Assembly: GCF_963082655.1 (NCBI RefSeq) | Contig: NC_081556.1 | Span: 153,994,559 to 154,058,558 of the forward strand | Length of the DNA stretch: 64,000 bases | Reading direction: 5' to 3' | Source: Stomoxys calcitrans | Lineage: Eukaryota; Arthropoda; Insecta; Diptera; Muscidae | Part shown: piece after piece, positions 33,518 to 46,052 of the stretch | Layout: each line of letters opens with the position of its first letter | How positions within the stretch are numbered: position 1 is the first letter of the stretch | The notes under the pieces: generated by a model | Told to the model about the DNA's origin: nothing | What the model saw: the letters and a program-made list of their open reading frames with translations, nothing else | Databases searched by the model: none | Made by a program: the position numbers and the translations under genes

Positions 33518-33742
33518 ACTTTGGCCTTGAGACATTGAGAATGGCAAAATCAAAATTTTCTATAAAAATTTGAATGAAAATTTCATACATAGAAACTTTT
33601 ACTAAATGTCGACAAAACAAAAATTTCGAGGGGGGCCCTCCCCTTTGCCCTAATATTCAGAAACGCCAGATCTCGGAGATGGTTGGTGCGATTTATACGA
33701 AATTTTTTTTGCCCTCTTATAGTAACCTAAAAACAAATTTCT
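33518..33742 (-). mobile_element. AAATTTT repeat and Helitron family C fragment
   Basis: AT-rich repeat to about 33627. Then GGGGGGCCCTCCCCTTTGCC, AGAAACGCCAGATCTCGGAG and TATAGTAACCTAAAAACAAA match the family C block seen complemented at 37170-37290. Confidence 0.55.
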
Positions 33743-33845
33743 TCTGGGCTCATTCTAAAATCTCTCACACCAAGTTTCAAGGTGTGTCCCACCACTTGAT
33801 CTTTCCATTGGGCTTTTGGTCTTCCCGGTTTGTGTGTACCACCTA
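33743..33845 (-). pseudogene. LINE C-terminal fragment
   Basis: The minus strand matches about 25998-26095 of the nested LINE (KPGRPKAQWKDQVV-like to RDFRMS-like). Only ~100 bp survive. Confidence 0.72.
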
Positions 33846-35185
33846 TAATACGTGACGTTTTTAATAAAAGACTAATAACACAAGCATCTTGCTCACCTGC
33901 TGTTAGGCTAAAAATATTTACGGTTTTGGAGAAATTTCTCCGGCTCTCTTATTTTTTTAAAAATTGCCATATAAATATTAATTAGCCACTTACTAACTCA
34001 TCTAGATGGCTAAAGGCGTTATTTACAATTATTTTATCGAAGTAGGTTAATTCACCAAGTATCGGACTTGTGTAGTTTTGCTAAAATTGATAACATCAAG
34101 AACCACTAGTTCCTTAAAAAAAGTATCTTAAATACGTTTTGAGCACTCATCCAATTAAGCCTTTTCACATTCTAAAGCTTTATCCAGCTATAATAGGTTT
34201 TTACATCCAAATTTTAAAGCCCCTACTATAATCATAGTGTCGAACTTCAATATAGTTCTTAAAATATAAAATTTATCATCATTATCATACTACCCTCCTT
34301 TAATGGATGCATTTTTTCCCCTGCAATCATCCACCTTAATATAGGCAAAGAGATATATGAAAAAAAAAATCTAAATTAAAATACAAAAAAATTAACATTC
34401 TTCTGTGATCAGCAGCCAAAAGCAACAACATCAACAACAACGCGGTAGCGGATGCAATAAAAACAACAACAACAACAGTTTTGCTGTTGCTTACAAAAAT
34501 AATAATCAAGAAAATTTAAAAAATATTTTTTCTCTTTATACCAACTACTACTCAGTGGCAGAGCTCTAAGGCAGGCTAATAGCTTTAATGTTGTGGTGTT
34601 ATTGTTTTCTGCTTGAAAATGGGGGGAAAAAGATTGTAGCTGCAACATCAGCAACCACAGCGACAACCAATGGCTAAAAATGATTGCCAAGCTAAGATAA
34701 ATTGGTGCGCTGGCCATAAACTGGCAATTAATCAATTGAAATTATCAGCTTTGGTACGGTAGCAATAGCTTTGGGGCGTATTGTATTTTGGGTCCATATG
34801 CGTTATACGCTTATGGTGGTTGCCATGGTTGTTGTGGTGATGGTGTTGGTAGTAGTCGAAATGCTGGTGGTGCACTTTGCCCAGACTGCTGCATTCTGCT
34901 CCGCATATTTACTTCCCCAGCATGCAAAAAACCATTATTATTATTAGGTTTTTTTCTCTCTCTCACTTTTCTGCTTAGCCTCTCCATCGCCTTTATTGTT
35001 GTACGATCTAGGAAGGCAAAAAAGAGGAATTGTACATTGCTGCAGCAGAAGCAAAGAGGAATCTTAAATTTTATAGCGCACCATGCCAATGAATATTTCA
35101 ATCGCGATTCGATTTTTTTGTTGTTTTTTTTCTCACATTCCATTAGCAAGTGTACAGCATTGGGCCATGGAGTTGAGACATTAAT
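33846..35185. other. Unique intron-like sequence
   Basis: CAA-rich stretches near 34420-34470 and TTG-rich stretches near 34810-34860. The frames 34788-35228 (+) and 34811-35149 (-) overlap on opposite strands and lack known domains. Confidence 0.5.
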
Positions 35186-35551
35186 TATACCCTACACCAC
35201 TACTGTGATACAGGATATTATAACTTAGTGAATTTGTTTGTAACACCCAAAAGGAAGAGAGATAGACCCATTGATAAGTACACCGATCGACTCAGAATCA
35301 CTTTCTGATTCGATTAGCTATGTCCGTCTGTCTGTCTGTCCGTCCGTCTGTCTGTCCGTCTGTTCATGTTATTTTGCGTACAAAGTACAGGTCGCAGTTT
35401 TCATCCGATCGTCTTCAAATTTGCTATGGGCATGTTTTTCGGCCTAGAGACGAAGCCTATTCAAATTGGAATAAATCGGTTCTGATTTGGATATAGCTCC
35501 CATATATTTGTTCGTCCGATTTTCAGTAATAATGCATTAAAATGGTCATTT
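35186..35551 (+). mobile_element. DINE-like family B, 5' end fragment
   Basis: TATACCCTACACCACTACTG then TGATACAGGATATTATAAC, AGACCCATTGATAAGTACAC and the GTCCGTCTGTCTGTCTGTCC run (35322-35362). Cut by the next SINE before the hairpin end. Confidence 0.78.
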
Positions 35552-35777
35552 GTCAATGATAAGGGGCCTCCTTTTTATAGCCAAGTCCGAACGGCGTTCC
35601 GCAGTGCAACACCTTTTTGGAGAGAAGTTTTACATGGCAAAGTACCTCACAAACGTTGCCAGCATTAGGAGGGGAAGACCACCGCTGAAAATTTTTTCTG
35701 TTGGTCTCGCCAGGATTCGAACCCAGGCGCTCAGCGTCATAGGCGGACATGCTAACCTCTGCGCTACGGTGGCCTCC
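35552..35777 (-). mobile_element. SINE with intact head
   Basis: The complement of body and head is well preserved: B-box complement GGATTCGAACC (about 35710) and A-box complement CATGCTAACCTCTGCGCTAC (35749-35768). The 3' tail is missing. One of the best-preserved tRNA heads in the window. Confidence 0.87.
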
Positions 35778-37415
35778 ATTTCATTCTTAAAAGACTATGT
35801 TTGAGCACGATATTCTCATGGGGATTCTAGGAGTGAGAAGGCCTCCAGGATAGTGGTTGGTGGGTATAGGGGGTGGTGTGGACCCGCAGAAACGTGATCC
35901 CGAAAGTGGGTATGAATTTCGTGCTCTAGTTCGTAAATAACTCTCATTTGAGCCTCATATTGCCGTGATCGGCCAATATGTATGACCGATTTGGAGGTGT
36001 TTTGGCGGTTGAGATGGTCCCACAGACACTTAGCTCTGAAAAAAATCAGCATCGTGCTCTACTCTCAAGTACGTTTTATTTAAACCCCTTGTTGCTATTG
36101 GTTTAAGGGGAGTTTATGTGATGAGGCTTCCCCACAACACTTGACCAAAAAATTGGTTGTCAACTACGTTTTCTTATCTTAAATACCTTTTATTTGAGCC
36201 TCATATTGGCATGGTCGGTAAATTTGTACCCTTGGGGAAGAGGTGATGCCTCAAATATATGGTCTCACATTTGGATATCAAATGCAAATGCAAATTTGCA
36301 AATGAATATTCAATTTAGAAACAGGGACAAACTCCTCACATATCAATGAGTGCAGTCCGATTCAAGTTTTTTAGCTCAATGATAAAGGACCTCCATTTTA
36401 TAGCCGAGTCCGAACGGCGTGCCGCAGTGTGAAACCTCTTTGTGGAGAAATTTTTACATGGCTGCCATATCAAATGGTACAGTATCTCCCAAATGTCGCC
36501 AGCATTAGGTGGCTTACCAGATGATATGCCGACTTGTTTGGAGGTTGTTAAGGGGGTGGGCCGTTCCTTAGATAGTTGGTCCCAAATGTTGGTATCAGAT
36601 TCGTGGTCTATCCCCAAATACCTTCCATTTGAGCCCCAAATTTCCAAAGTCGTCAAACATGTCCTGTTTAGGGGAGGGGGCGGCCACTCAATGACTTGGC
36701 CCTGAAAATATATATCAGATTTGTGTGTTGCCCAAAAATATCTCTTATTTTAGCCCCATAATGCAATGGTTAGCAAATACGTCCTATATGGGTGGTGATA
36801 TGGGTGTTAGGTGGCCCCATAGACACTTTTTCCGGAATATTGATATCAGATTCATGGAGTATTTCCAAAGACCTTTCATTTGAGCCCCATATTGCTATGG
36901 TCGTAAATTTGTCCCCTTTGGGAGGGGTTTTTGGAGAGGGACGGTCCCCCAAACACTTGGACCCTCATTTTGATATAAGATTCGTATTCTACACTCAAAT
37001 ACCTTTTATTTGAGCCCCATTATGTCATGGTCTGTAAATAAGTCCTGTTTGGGGGATGATGGGATTGAGTCCCATATTGTCGTGATTGGTCTAAATATAT
37101 ATTTGGTAGGTTTCGGGGGTGGGGCAGCCTCCTAGGTACCCCATCCGTAATAGGGAAACCTAATTTTTATTTTTAGGTTCCTATAAAAGAACACACAAAA
37201 TTTCGCTTAAATCGCACTACCCATCTCCGATAACTGGCGTTTCTGAAAATAAAGGTAAGGGGGAGGGTCCGCTCCCCTTCAAATATCAAACAAATTTAGT
37301 ACCCTACTTTCACCAAGGGATGATCAGCACCATCTGTGAACATCGATTCAGACGTTTTTGAGTCTATACGGAACAAACAAAAAAAAAAAACAAATTGATT
37401 TTTATATATAAAATT
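35778..37415 (-). mobile_element. Helitron-like element, family C, truncated
   Basis: The complement of the family body (TTTGAGCCCCATATTG..ATGGTC, CATTTGAGCC) runs to GAGTCTATACGGAACAAACA and TATATATAAAAT, the 5' end in reverse. The CTAG end is missing. A SINE interrupts it at 36275-36515. Confidence 0.7.
36275..36515 (-). mobile_element. SINE 3' part inside Helitron
   Basis: Tail complement with repeated ATGCAAATGCAAATTTGCAA, then AACTCCTCACATATCAATGA to AATGTCGCCAGCATTAGG. Head missing. Its position in the Helitron differs from that at 32685. Confidence 0.8.
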
Positions 37416-37466
37416 ATTTTATTTCTTATATTAATTTATTATATTTTAATTTATTTCTTTTTTTGT

Positions 37467-38775
37467 TATACCCTCCACCATAGGATGGGGGTATACCAAT
37501 TTCGTCATTCTGTTTGTAACTACTCGAAATATTCGTCTGAGACCCCATAAGGTATACATATTCTTAATCGTTGTGATATTTTATGTCTATCTAGCCATGT
37601 CCGCTCGTCTGCCATCCGACGGACGGATGGACGTCCGTCCGTCTGTCTGTCGAAAGCACGCTAACTTTCGAAGGAGTAAAGCTAGCCGCTTGAAATTTTG
37701 CACAAATACTTCTTATTAATGTAGGTCGGTTGGGATGGTAAATGGGCTATATCTGTCCATGTTTTGATATAGCTGCCATATAAACCAATCTTGGGTCTTG
37801 GCTTCTTGAGCCTCTAGAGGGCGCAATTCTTATACGATTGGATTGAAATTTTGCACGACGTGTTTTGTTGTGATATCCAACAACTGTGCTAAGTATGGTT
37901 CAAATCGGTCCATAACCTTATATAGCTGCCATATAAACCGATCTTGGGTCTTAACTTCTTGAGCCTCTAGAGGGCGCAATTCTTATCCGATTGGAATGAA
38001 ATTTTGCACGACGTGTTTTGCTATAACTTCCAACAACTGTACAAAATTAGGTTAAAATCGGTCAAAACCCTTATATAGCTGCCATATAAACCGATCTTGA
38101 ATCTTGACTTCTTGAGCCTGTAGAGGGCGCAATTCTTATCCGATTTGAATGAAATTTTGCACGTCTTTTTTCGCTTTGATTTCCAAAAACTGTACCAAAT
38201 TAGGTCATAGCTGTCATATTAACCGTTTTGGAGACTTCACTTCTTGAGCCTCTAGAGGGCGCAAATCTTATCCGATTTGAATGAAATTTTGCACGAAGTA
38301 TTTTGTTATGATATCCAACAACTGTGCCCGAATCGGCCCATAACCTGATATAGCTGCCATATAAACCGATCAAGGATCTTGACTTCTTGAGCCTCTAGAG
38401 GTCGCAATTATTATCCGATTTGCCTGAACGACGGATCCTCTTATGATCATCAACATACGTGTCTATTATGGTCTGAATCTGTCTATAGCCTGATACAGCT
38501 CCCATATAAATCGATCTCTCTATTTTACTTATTGAGCCCCCAAAGGGCGCACTCTTATTCGAATTGGCTGACATTTTGGCTGACAGGTCTCCAACATATA
38601 ATTCAATTGTGGTCCGAACCGGACCACATATCTTGATATCGCTCCAATAGCAGAGCAAATCTTTTCTTTTATCCTATTTTGCCTAAGACGATATGGCGGG
38701 AAAAGACCTCGACAAATGCGATCCATGGTGGAGGGTATACAAGATTCGGCCCGAACTTAGCACACTTTTACTTAT
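37467..38775 (+). mobile_element. DINE-like element, family F, complete
   Basis: Begins TATACCCTCCACCATAGGAT then GGGGGTATACC, with the CATATTCTTAATCGTTGTGA core and GTCCGTCCGTCTGTCTGTCG (37630). Monomers with CTCTAGAGGGCGCAATTCTT and CTGCCATATAAACCGATC boxes follow at ~150-bp intervals. Ends GATCCATGGTGGAGGGTATA then TTCGGCCCGAACTTAGCACA and TTTTACTT. The subterminal TATACCCTCCACCAT / ATGGTGGAGGGTATA pair is again perfect. Confidence 0.85.
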
Positions 38776-40504
38776 TTTTAAACAGTATTCTTTAATAATT
38801 TTCTTCCCTCCCAATAGACTAGCCAGCGGCTGTTTTGTTATTTTAATTTTATAATTTTTTTAAATTATAAATTATTTTATTTCTATAATAATTTTCTTCT
38901 CTCTCAATAGACTAGCCAGCGGCTGTTTGATTTTGTGTTATTAATATAAAAATAGTTTACAGTTTATTTATTTTTTGTTGTTGTCCAATATTCACATACA
39001 ATTTTGATTATGAAATATTTTGTATTAAAGAAAAACATAATCTCCATTTTCTGAACCGTTGTATGCCAGAAAATGCCATGTTTCACCTTGTTGTCCATTA
39101 GTATGGGCAGAATTTTTTAAAAAAAAGGTGTTGCTTACAGAAGCTCAATTTCGATTATTGGACCTGCGAGTGGCGGACTTCTAATTTTAAGGTGGTTTTT
39201 CTTTGTGTGGAGTTAAACACCATCCTGGGCATTGTATTCTCGTTGCAGGTATGCAATCAGTAGCTGTAATTTTCGTTATAATTTGCTATCTTTTAGCACA
39301 CTCCTGTTGGACACAGATAGTATGAGCTGCAGTTGGTTAGAGGTTGGTAGCATTTGGTTGTAGCCTCCGTCACCATAATCGCCAGCCCAAAGCTTTTTTT
39401 TGTTGTGTTGTATTCGAGGCAGTAAGGTGGCCTCAACTATAGCCTACTTGATTCCTGGGCACTATTGTAATTGTTATTGTTGTGGTTTTGTGCGCATGTG
39501 CATGTAAGTCTGGTAATGTACCTTTTGTTGTTTTATTGCTGTTAAACGCTCCCCAATACTTACAACACAGCCAAGTGGCAAATCGAAAATAATAGCCACC
39601 GTATAATTGCCCATATAATGGCTTTTGCTTTTGGTTTTTACAAAGAAGAAGGAAGGTTTCTCCCCCTTCATGGGTTCAGGTGCTATGCAATTTAACAGCC
39701 ACCGTATTGAATTTAAAATCATTTGTACTTTAAACGCATTAAGGAAAATTTTTGTTTTTTTTTCTCAATTGTGGTACAAGTGCTTGGTCAAAGAAACTTA
39801 AAATCTTATTTAAAATAATGGCAGATATTAATAAATCATGCAAATGCATGTTTTTAGGTACCAAAAAAAATTACAATGCATAAAACAAAAGACTTAAGCC
39901 ACGAACTTGAGGTAGAAAAAATTTTGCCATAACAAAAGAAGCTATTGATTTATTCAACAGCATCGATGTGGCGAATGACTATTTGGCCACCGTATACATT
40001 GATAATAAGTTTGCACAATGGGTCATGCAAGCGTGGAAATTTCGATATTTATTTAAATTTTTTTGTATAGTAATCCGCATAGCTTTCATTGAAGAATTAG
40101 ATATCAATACTAGTTGCTGCACAATGATTGTTAAAACAAACAAAAAAAAAAAAAAAACAAATATGCTTTTTTTAAGTTTTGTTAATAGTTTAGAGATCAT
40201 AACATGAACCACTTCCAGCACAACCATAATTTCCAGGGACATAGCCAACTCTGAGTTCCGAATTTTCGCACATCACCTGAGAAAAATCTGAATCATTTTA
40301 TATTTCAAAAAGTTATTTTGGCCTCTTATATATGGCAGACTTATTTCCACTTATTTTACTTCATTCCAGTCGGTATTGTGGCTTTTCGAATAAAACATTT
40401 TATATATCAAAGTGCCAATTCTAATAAATCCATCCGATCAGCTTGAAAAGTGTCAAAGACATATTTCCAGACAAATGAACGAAGCGTATTGAAATAAATT
40501 GGAA
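38776..40504. other. Unique intron-like sequence
   Basis: Contains a 44-bp direct repeat (38793-38836 and 38886-38929, including CAATAGACTAGCCAGCGGCT). No gene recognised. Confidence 0.5.
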
Positions 40505-40896
40505 GTGTAACAGAATTTGACACGATTTGAATACTTGAGCCCTTATAAGCCGCTATTTTTTCCCGATTTGACTAAAATTTTGCAAGAGATGTTCCGTTAC
40601 AACTTCCAAAATCTGTGTCAAATACGGTCCAAATTAGTCTGATATAACTCCTATATAAACCGATGTCCCGATTTGACTTCCTGAATCCTTACAAGCCGTA
40701 ATTTTTGTCCGATTTGGCTGAAATTTTGCCAAGTGAGGTACAAATCGGTCAATTACCTGATATAGCCCCATATAAACCGATCTCCCGATTTGACTCTTTG
40801 AGCCTAATACGGTCCGAATTGGTATAAAACCTTATATGGCTCTCATATAAACCGATCTCACGATTTGGCTTCTTGAGTCCTTACAAACCACAATTG
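40505..40896. repeat. DINE-like monomer array, truncated
   Basis: Related to 2324-3270 (CCCGATTTGACTTCCTGA, CTTACAAGCCG). It ends where the pentanucleotide array begins. Confidence 0.72.
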
Positions 40897-41340
40897 TTTT
40901 TTTTATTTTTTATTTTATATTATTTTATTTTATTTTATTTTATTTTATTTTATTTTATTTTATATTTTACTTTTTTATTTTATTTTATTTTATTTTATTT
41001 TGTTTTATTTTATTTTATTTTATTTTATTTTATTTTATTTTATTTTATTTTATTTTATTTTATTTTATTTTATTTTATTTTATTTTATTTTATTTTATTT
41101 TATTTTATTTTATTTTATTTTATTTTATTTTATTTTATTTTATTTTATTTTATTTTATTTTATTTTATTTTATTTTATTTTATTTTATTTTATTTTATTT
41201 TATTTTATTTTATTTTATTTTATTTTATTTTATTTTATTTTATTTTATTTAATTTTATTTTATTTTATTTAATTTTATTTTATTTTATTTTATTTTATTT
41301 TATTTTATTTTATTTTATTTTATTTTATTTTATTTTACTT
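40897..41340 (+). repeat. (TTTTA)n microsatellite, ~440 bp
   Basis: Roughly 85 units of a five-base T-rich repeat with a few interruptions (e.g. near 40961, 41002, 41251 and 41271). The 187-codon frame of repeated FILFY residues is not a gene. Confidence 0.95.
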
Positions 41341-41869
41341 AAGTTTATTTTTCATTTATTTTCCAAAGCCATTACAATTTTCATTGGTTGTAAATTGGTA
41401 TTAAACTGTTTTTTTTTTCTTATATTCTTTGTTTAAACTCAATGATCCATAGCTGTAATGCACAGTCGTGAAAGAATATAAAATTGTGTGAATTACATGC
41501 TTTGGCACCTTATCTGACGTGCAAAATTAATCCATCACTTCACATGGACAATTCCGACAACCAACTGATCTATTAACACTGAACCAACCCCTTTGCATTC
41601 GTTAGCAACATTTTTGTACAATCATGACAAAATGTGATGCAATGCCCGCATGACATGTAATTTCTCAGAAATAAACAACAGCTATTGTTCCGGTCTCCAA
41701 TAAAGCTGTTTACGGTAATAATCTCTATGATTCAGCCTCTAAAGATTTTAGCGACATTTGATTTATGAACCATACATACAACATTTAAACCGCAATGGAT
41801 CATGGGTGAAGGTGAGGTGAAGTTTGTTGCTTAAGTCTTTTGATTAACTAAAAATTTTAGTTTTTTGTT
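41341..41869. other. Unique sequence
   Basis: No feature recognised. Confidence 0.5.
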
Positions 41870-41942
41870 TTATACCCTCTATCGTTGGATGGGGGGTATA
41901 CTTTTCTAGTCATTCCGTTTGTAACACATCGAAATGTTGATG
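41870..41942 (+). mobile_element. DINE-like end fragment
   Basis: TATACCCTCTATCGTTGGAT then GGGGGGTATAC and CATTCCGTTTGTAACACATC: only the 5' end remains. Confidence 0.65.
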
Positions 41943-42006
41943 TGGTCCATCGTAGCGCAGAGGTTAGCATGTCCGCTTATGAAGCTGAACGACGGGGTGT
42001 GAATAA
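41943..42006 (+). mobile_element. SINE head fragment
   Basis: An A-box-like CGTAGCGCAGAGGTTAGCAT is well kept. The B-box is changed (GGGGTGTGAAT). The body is absent. Confidence 0.72.
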
Positions 42007-43123
42007 TTAAACAAAATCATTTTGGTTTTTCAATCAACAACAAATCTTCTTGTTGTGTAGTGACTTATAAATGTCTGTCTTGCAATTCGATGGCATGGCA
42101 AAAACGTTGAAAAGTCCAACTAATTGATAATCAAATCGGCTAAATGTCAAATCAATTTCATATCATTAACAAACGAAAGACTTAAGCTACAAACTTGAGC
42201 CTTGAAATAACGGCAACTTTTTTACAACTTCGACCGAGAAAAGGAAAATAAAATATTTCTTACCATCATAGATTTTGTTTTAAACTGAAAAATGCAACTA
42301 AAACTGTCACCCAGACATGGACTTCATTAGGCTTTTTCTCCTGTTGTCCCCCAAATTGTGCTCAAAAGGGAACATGGCAAATTTTCAGCTTTTGCAATTT
42401 ATGCTTGCCAAAATGTCTTCATTAATTAAAAATTAGACCATATCCTCGTGGGCCATTCGCCAAATGAAAAATGAAGATCACTTTTTTGTGGACTTTGTGA
42501 GCTGCCTAAATAAACATTACACAATTAGGGGGACATATCGCAATGGAATTTCCGCAAGATTTTTGTTTTTTTTTATATTAGCATATAAACTAATTAAAAC
42601 GACACTGGTGAACACACACACACACACACACATATGCGAGCGCTCGTGCACATATGTGCATGTAGGTATATGCACTGCAAGATCTGTTGTCTAACTAACC
42701 AAGATTAGAATGAATGGTCGGCAATCTTAAGACATGCAAAACTATATTGGCCACCATAGTATGGGGCTAAGGAAGGCAAAGAGAAAAAAAAAACAGAGTC
42801 ATATAATCGAAACTTCACGAGTTGTGCTGTAGTGCTGTGGAGCAGCAGTGCAGCAACGGCTGTACGGTTCATCTCTCTTTGTCAAGATGCAACAAACGAA
42901 AGATGAAGTATAATATTAATGAATATGGCGCCGTTAATCCTGTTGTCCACCATTGATTGTATATGGCAAAGCTATATAGTGGACGAATGCATTCTCTTGA
43001 TATTATGAATGCCTGAACACTACAGCTTGTGGTCAATGAAGAATGAAGGGTGTAGACGATTTCTAAAAAAAAACTCCGAATGGGTAGAAAAATGTATGTC
43101 AAAGTCAAATTCATTAAACAAAA
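42007..43123. other. Unique intron-like sequence
   Basis: Contains (CA)n at 42611-42632. No gene recognised; the 42869-43210 minus frame lacks known domains. Confidence 0.5.
42611..42632 (+). repeat. (CA)n microsatellite
   Basis: About eleven CA units. Confidence 0.9.
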
Positions 43124-44527
43124 CCAGTAAGGAAGGGCAAAAGTCGGGCGGTGCCGACTGTATAATACCCTACATCTACCCTGTAAGTACAATGTGGTAG
43201 CTATATCCAATTCTGAATCAATTTTGATGGATCTCGGCGAGCAAATATGTTTAAAATGTAGAAACTACGGTTGACAAATGAAAACATTATGGCAAATTAC
43301 ACTAAATCTGACGAACGTATATGTGGGAGCTATATATAATTCTGAACCGATTCCGAGCAAACTTCTCAGATAATGTGGTAGTCGTCGAGCAAGGCGTTGT
43401 GCAAAGTTCTGGGAAAATTGGTTAATAAATGCGATTGCAATGGTTCTGGGAGTGAAAATCGGGCGATATATATAAATGAGAGCTATATCTAAATCTGATT
43501 CGATTTCTATTAAATTCACCAGTAATGTTGAGAGTCGTCAAAAAATCCCTCCTGCCAAATTTCGAGAGAATCGGTTAACAAATGCCCTTTTCATTGCATT
43601 ATTACTGCAAATCGGATGAACATATATATGGGAGCTATATCCAAATCTGAACCGATTTCGAGCAAACTTCTCAGATATTGTGGTAGTCGTCGAGGAAGGT
43701 GTTGTACAAAATTTTGGGAAGATTGGTCAATAAATGCGCTTGAAATGGCTCTAGGAGTGAATATCGGGCTATATATATGTATGAGAGCTATATCTAAATC
43801 TGAACCGATTTCTATGAAATTCATCAGTAATGTTGAAAGTCATAAAAAAATCCTTCCTGCCAAATTTCGGTTGACAAATGCCCATTTTATTGCATTATTA
43901 CTGCAAATCGGATGAACATATATATGGGAGCTATATCCAAATCTGAACCGATTTCGAGCAAACTTCTCAGATATTGTGGTAGTCGTCGAGGAAGGTGTTG
44001 TACAAAATTTTGGGAAGATTGGTCAATAAATGCGCTTGAAATGGCTCTAGGAGTGAATATCGGGCTATATATATGTATGAGAGCTATATCTAAATCTGAA
44101 CCGATTTCTATGAAATTCATCGGTAATGTTGAAAGTCATAAAAAAATCCTTCCTGCCAAATTTCGAGAGAATCGGTTGACAAATGCCCATTTTATTGCAT
44201 TATTTCTGCAAATCGGACGAACATATATATGGGAGCTATATCCAAATCTGAACCGATTTTTTCCAATTTTAATAGGCTTTGTCTCTAGACCGAAAAACAT
44301 GCCTGTACCAAATTTGAAGGCGATCGGTTGAAATCTGCGACCTGTAGTTTGTACACAAATTAACATGGACAGACAGACGGACGGACATAGCTAAATTGAA
44401 TCAGAAAGTGATTCTGGATCGATCGGTATACTTATAAATGGGTTTATCTCCCTTCCTTTTGGGTGTTACAAACTAATTCACTAAGTTATAATACTGTGTA
44501 CCACAGTAGTGGTGTAGGGTATAAAAA
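43124..44527 (-). mobile_element. DINE-like element, family B, complete
   Basis: Left end CCAGTAAGGAAGGGCAAAAG followed by TCGGGCGGTGCCGACT, a hairpin with a CGG..CCG stem. The right end is TACCACAGTAGTGGTGTAGG and GTATA after a GACAGACAGACGGACGGACA run (44370). It contains a ~296-bp near-identical duplication (43600-44190). The 139-codon and similar frames are stop-free monomer readings. Confidence 0.83.
43600..44190. repeat. ~296-bp tandem duplication inside DINE-like array
   Basis: Bases around 43616-43830 recur at +296 (43912-44126) with scarcely any change, so that 77-codon minus readings are identical. The copies differ by a short indel (AGAGAATC) near 43868/44165. Confidence 0.8.
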
Positions 44528-44582
44528 TTATGTCAAAGTAATTAAAATCCACGTGGTACGCAAATCTGCACATGTTTTTTTT

Positions 44583-44880
44583 TTTGCAAATTTTGCCCAT
44601 GAACATTCCACTAAGGAACAGGGACAAACTTTTCACATATCAATGAGTGCAGTCCGATTCGAGTTTAAGCTCAATAATAAGAGACCTACTCTTTTAGCCT
44701 AGTCAAAACGGCGTGCCACAGTGCGACACCTCTTTGGAGAGAAGTTTTTACATGGCATAGTACCTCACAAATGTTGGCAGCATTAGGAGGGGAAAACCAC
44801 CGCTGAATATTTTTTCTGATGGTCCCGCCAGGATTCGAAACCAGGCCTTCAGCGTCATAGGCAAACAGTTTTGGAAGCAA
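44583..44880 (-). mobile_element. SINE with rearranged head
   Basis: Tail and body are good (GCAAATTTTGCCCATGAACA to GGTCCCGCCAGGATTCG). In the A-box half the sequence turns into a palindrome (44865-44909), so the pol III promoter is destroyed. Confidence 0.82.
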
Positions 44881-44909
44881 ACGCAGAGGCCAACCTCTGA
44901 CAAAACTGT
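44865..44909. other. Nested palindrome replacing SINE A-box
   Basis: Outer arms ACAGTTTTG (44865-44873) and CAAAACTGT (44901-44909); inner arms CAGAGG (44884-44889) and CCTCTG (44894-44899). Part of the A-box is present in both orientations. Confidence 0.75.
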
Positions 44910-44939
44910 AAAAAATAGCCATTTTTTAAATTGCCCAAT

Positions 44940-45205
44940 AGTTGGCCCATAAACATTCCTTTAAGCCATAGCAAGGATACTTCTCTCATAGCAATGAGTG
45001 CTCTCCGTTACAAGTTTGGGCCCAATGATAAGGGACCTTCTTTTTTATTGCCAAATCTGAACGGCTTGCTGCAGAGCGACACCACTTGGTAGAGAAGATT
45101 ACCTAAGGTAATTGCCTCACAAGTGTCACCAGCACTAAGAGGAAAAACCACCGTTGATGATTGTCTTCTGATATTCTGAAGCGCGAATCTCAATTCACTG
45201 ACCAT
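44940..45205 (-). mobile_element. SINE, highly diverged
   Basis: Recognisable blocks: GCCCATAAACATTCCTTTAA, CCCAATGATAAGGGACC and AACCACCGTTGATGATTGTC. The most decayed copy here. Confidence 0.65.
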
Positions 45206-46052
45206 TCCATTCCTTACTCAGTCTTCATAAAGGAAAACCGTTTAGCCATAGCCAATGGCTGTTGGCTTTTGTAGTCCACTGAAACTAATGCGATTTGATT
45301 TCTTCCTTTTCACAAATGGTCCCCCGAACAGAAAAAGATGCACAATCTCTATGAAATGGTCACGTTTAAAATTACAAATATAACAGCAGCAGCGACACTA
45401 GGGGGAAAGAGGTGAAGTTGCAAAATCTCCTCTCTCAAAAAAAAAGAGACAAAAACTTAAGAAACTTTATAATTATTAAACAAAACATGGTGAAGATTTT
45501 TATATGAGCCTACTATCCGCTGCTAAGAACGAGAGGGAGACACAGCGTAGAGGGTGAGCAAAAAGGTGGCAGCAGGAAGAAGAAATGTAAATTGCCCATT
45601 GCATGAGTGCTGCATTGGGGATGCATGGCCAGCAGCGAATTGAGATGGCCACAACAACCAACAAAAGCAAACGTCAACAACTGCAACAGTAACAATGTGT
45701 TGGTATTAAAAGACAACAAACTAAAATGACTAAAAGATGATGACAACGACAGGTGTATTCGTTTGAAAAGAAAAATCTACAGAAAAATGATTTTTGTTGT
45801 TGTTGCTTTCGCATGGTGGCTTCATTGAAGGTTGTTGTGCTATCATGGCTGCCCAGCCAACCTAAACTATAGGGAGGAATAGGAGGACCAGAAGAGATCT
45901 AGCCCAGCCTTTGGAATAGCTTTCTGATGATATGTTGAAGGCGCGTTCATGGTGATGACTGTGGCCGCTCTTCGGTCATTCATGCTAAATGCCACACTTA
46001 GAAAAAAAGGGTTGTGTCCACCTATGTCTTTATGTTTGGCAAGTGCGCACGC
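45206..46052. other. Unique intron-like sequence
   Basis: No feature recognised beyond CAA/TTG-rich stretches. Confidence 0.5.

Noticed and set aside
34788..35228. 146-codon frame with hydrophobic stretch as a membrane protein
   Set aside because: An overlapping minus frame of similar length exists, no conserved motif is visible, and part of it runs into DINE-like sequence.
35705..35777. A tRNA gene on the minus strand
   Set aside because: The tRNA-like segment continues into the SINE body found in many copies and has mismatches in stems, so it is a SINE head.
40873..41436. 187-codon frame rich in FILFY
   Set aside because: Simple TTTTA pentamer read as protein; same for the minus frame at 13451-13783.
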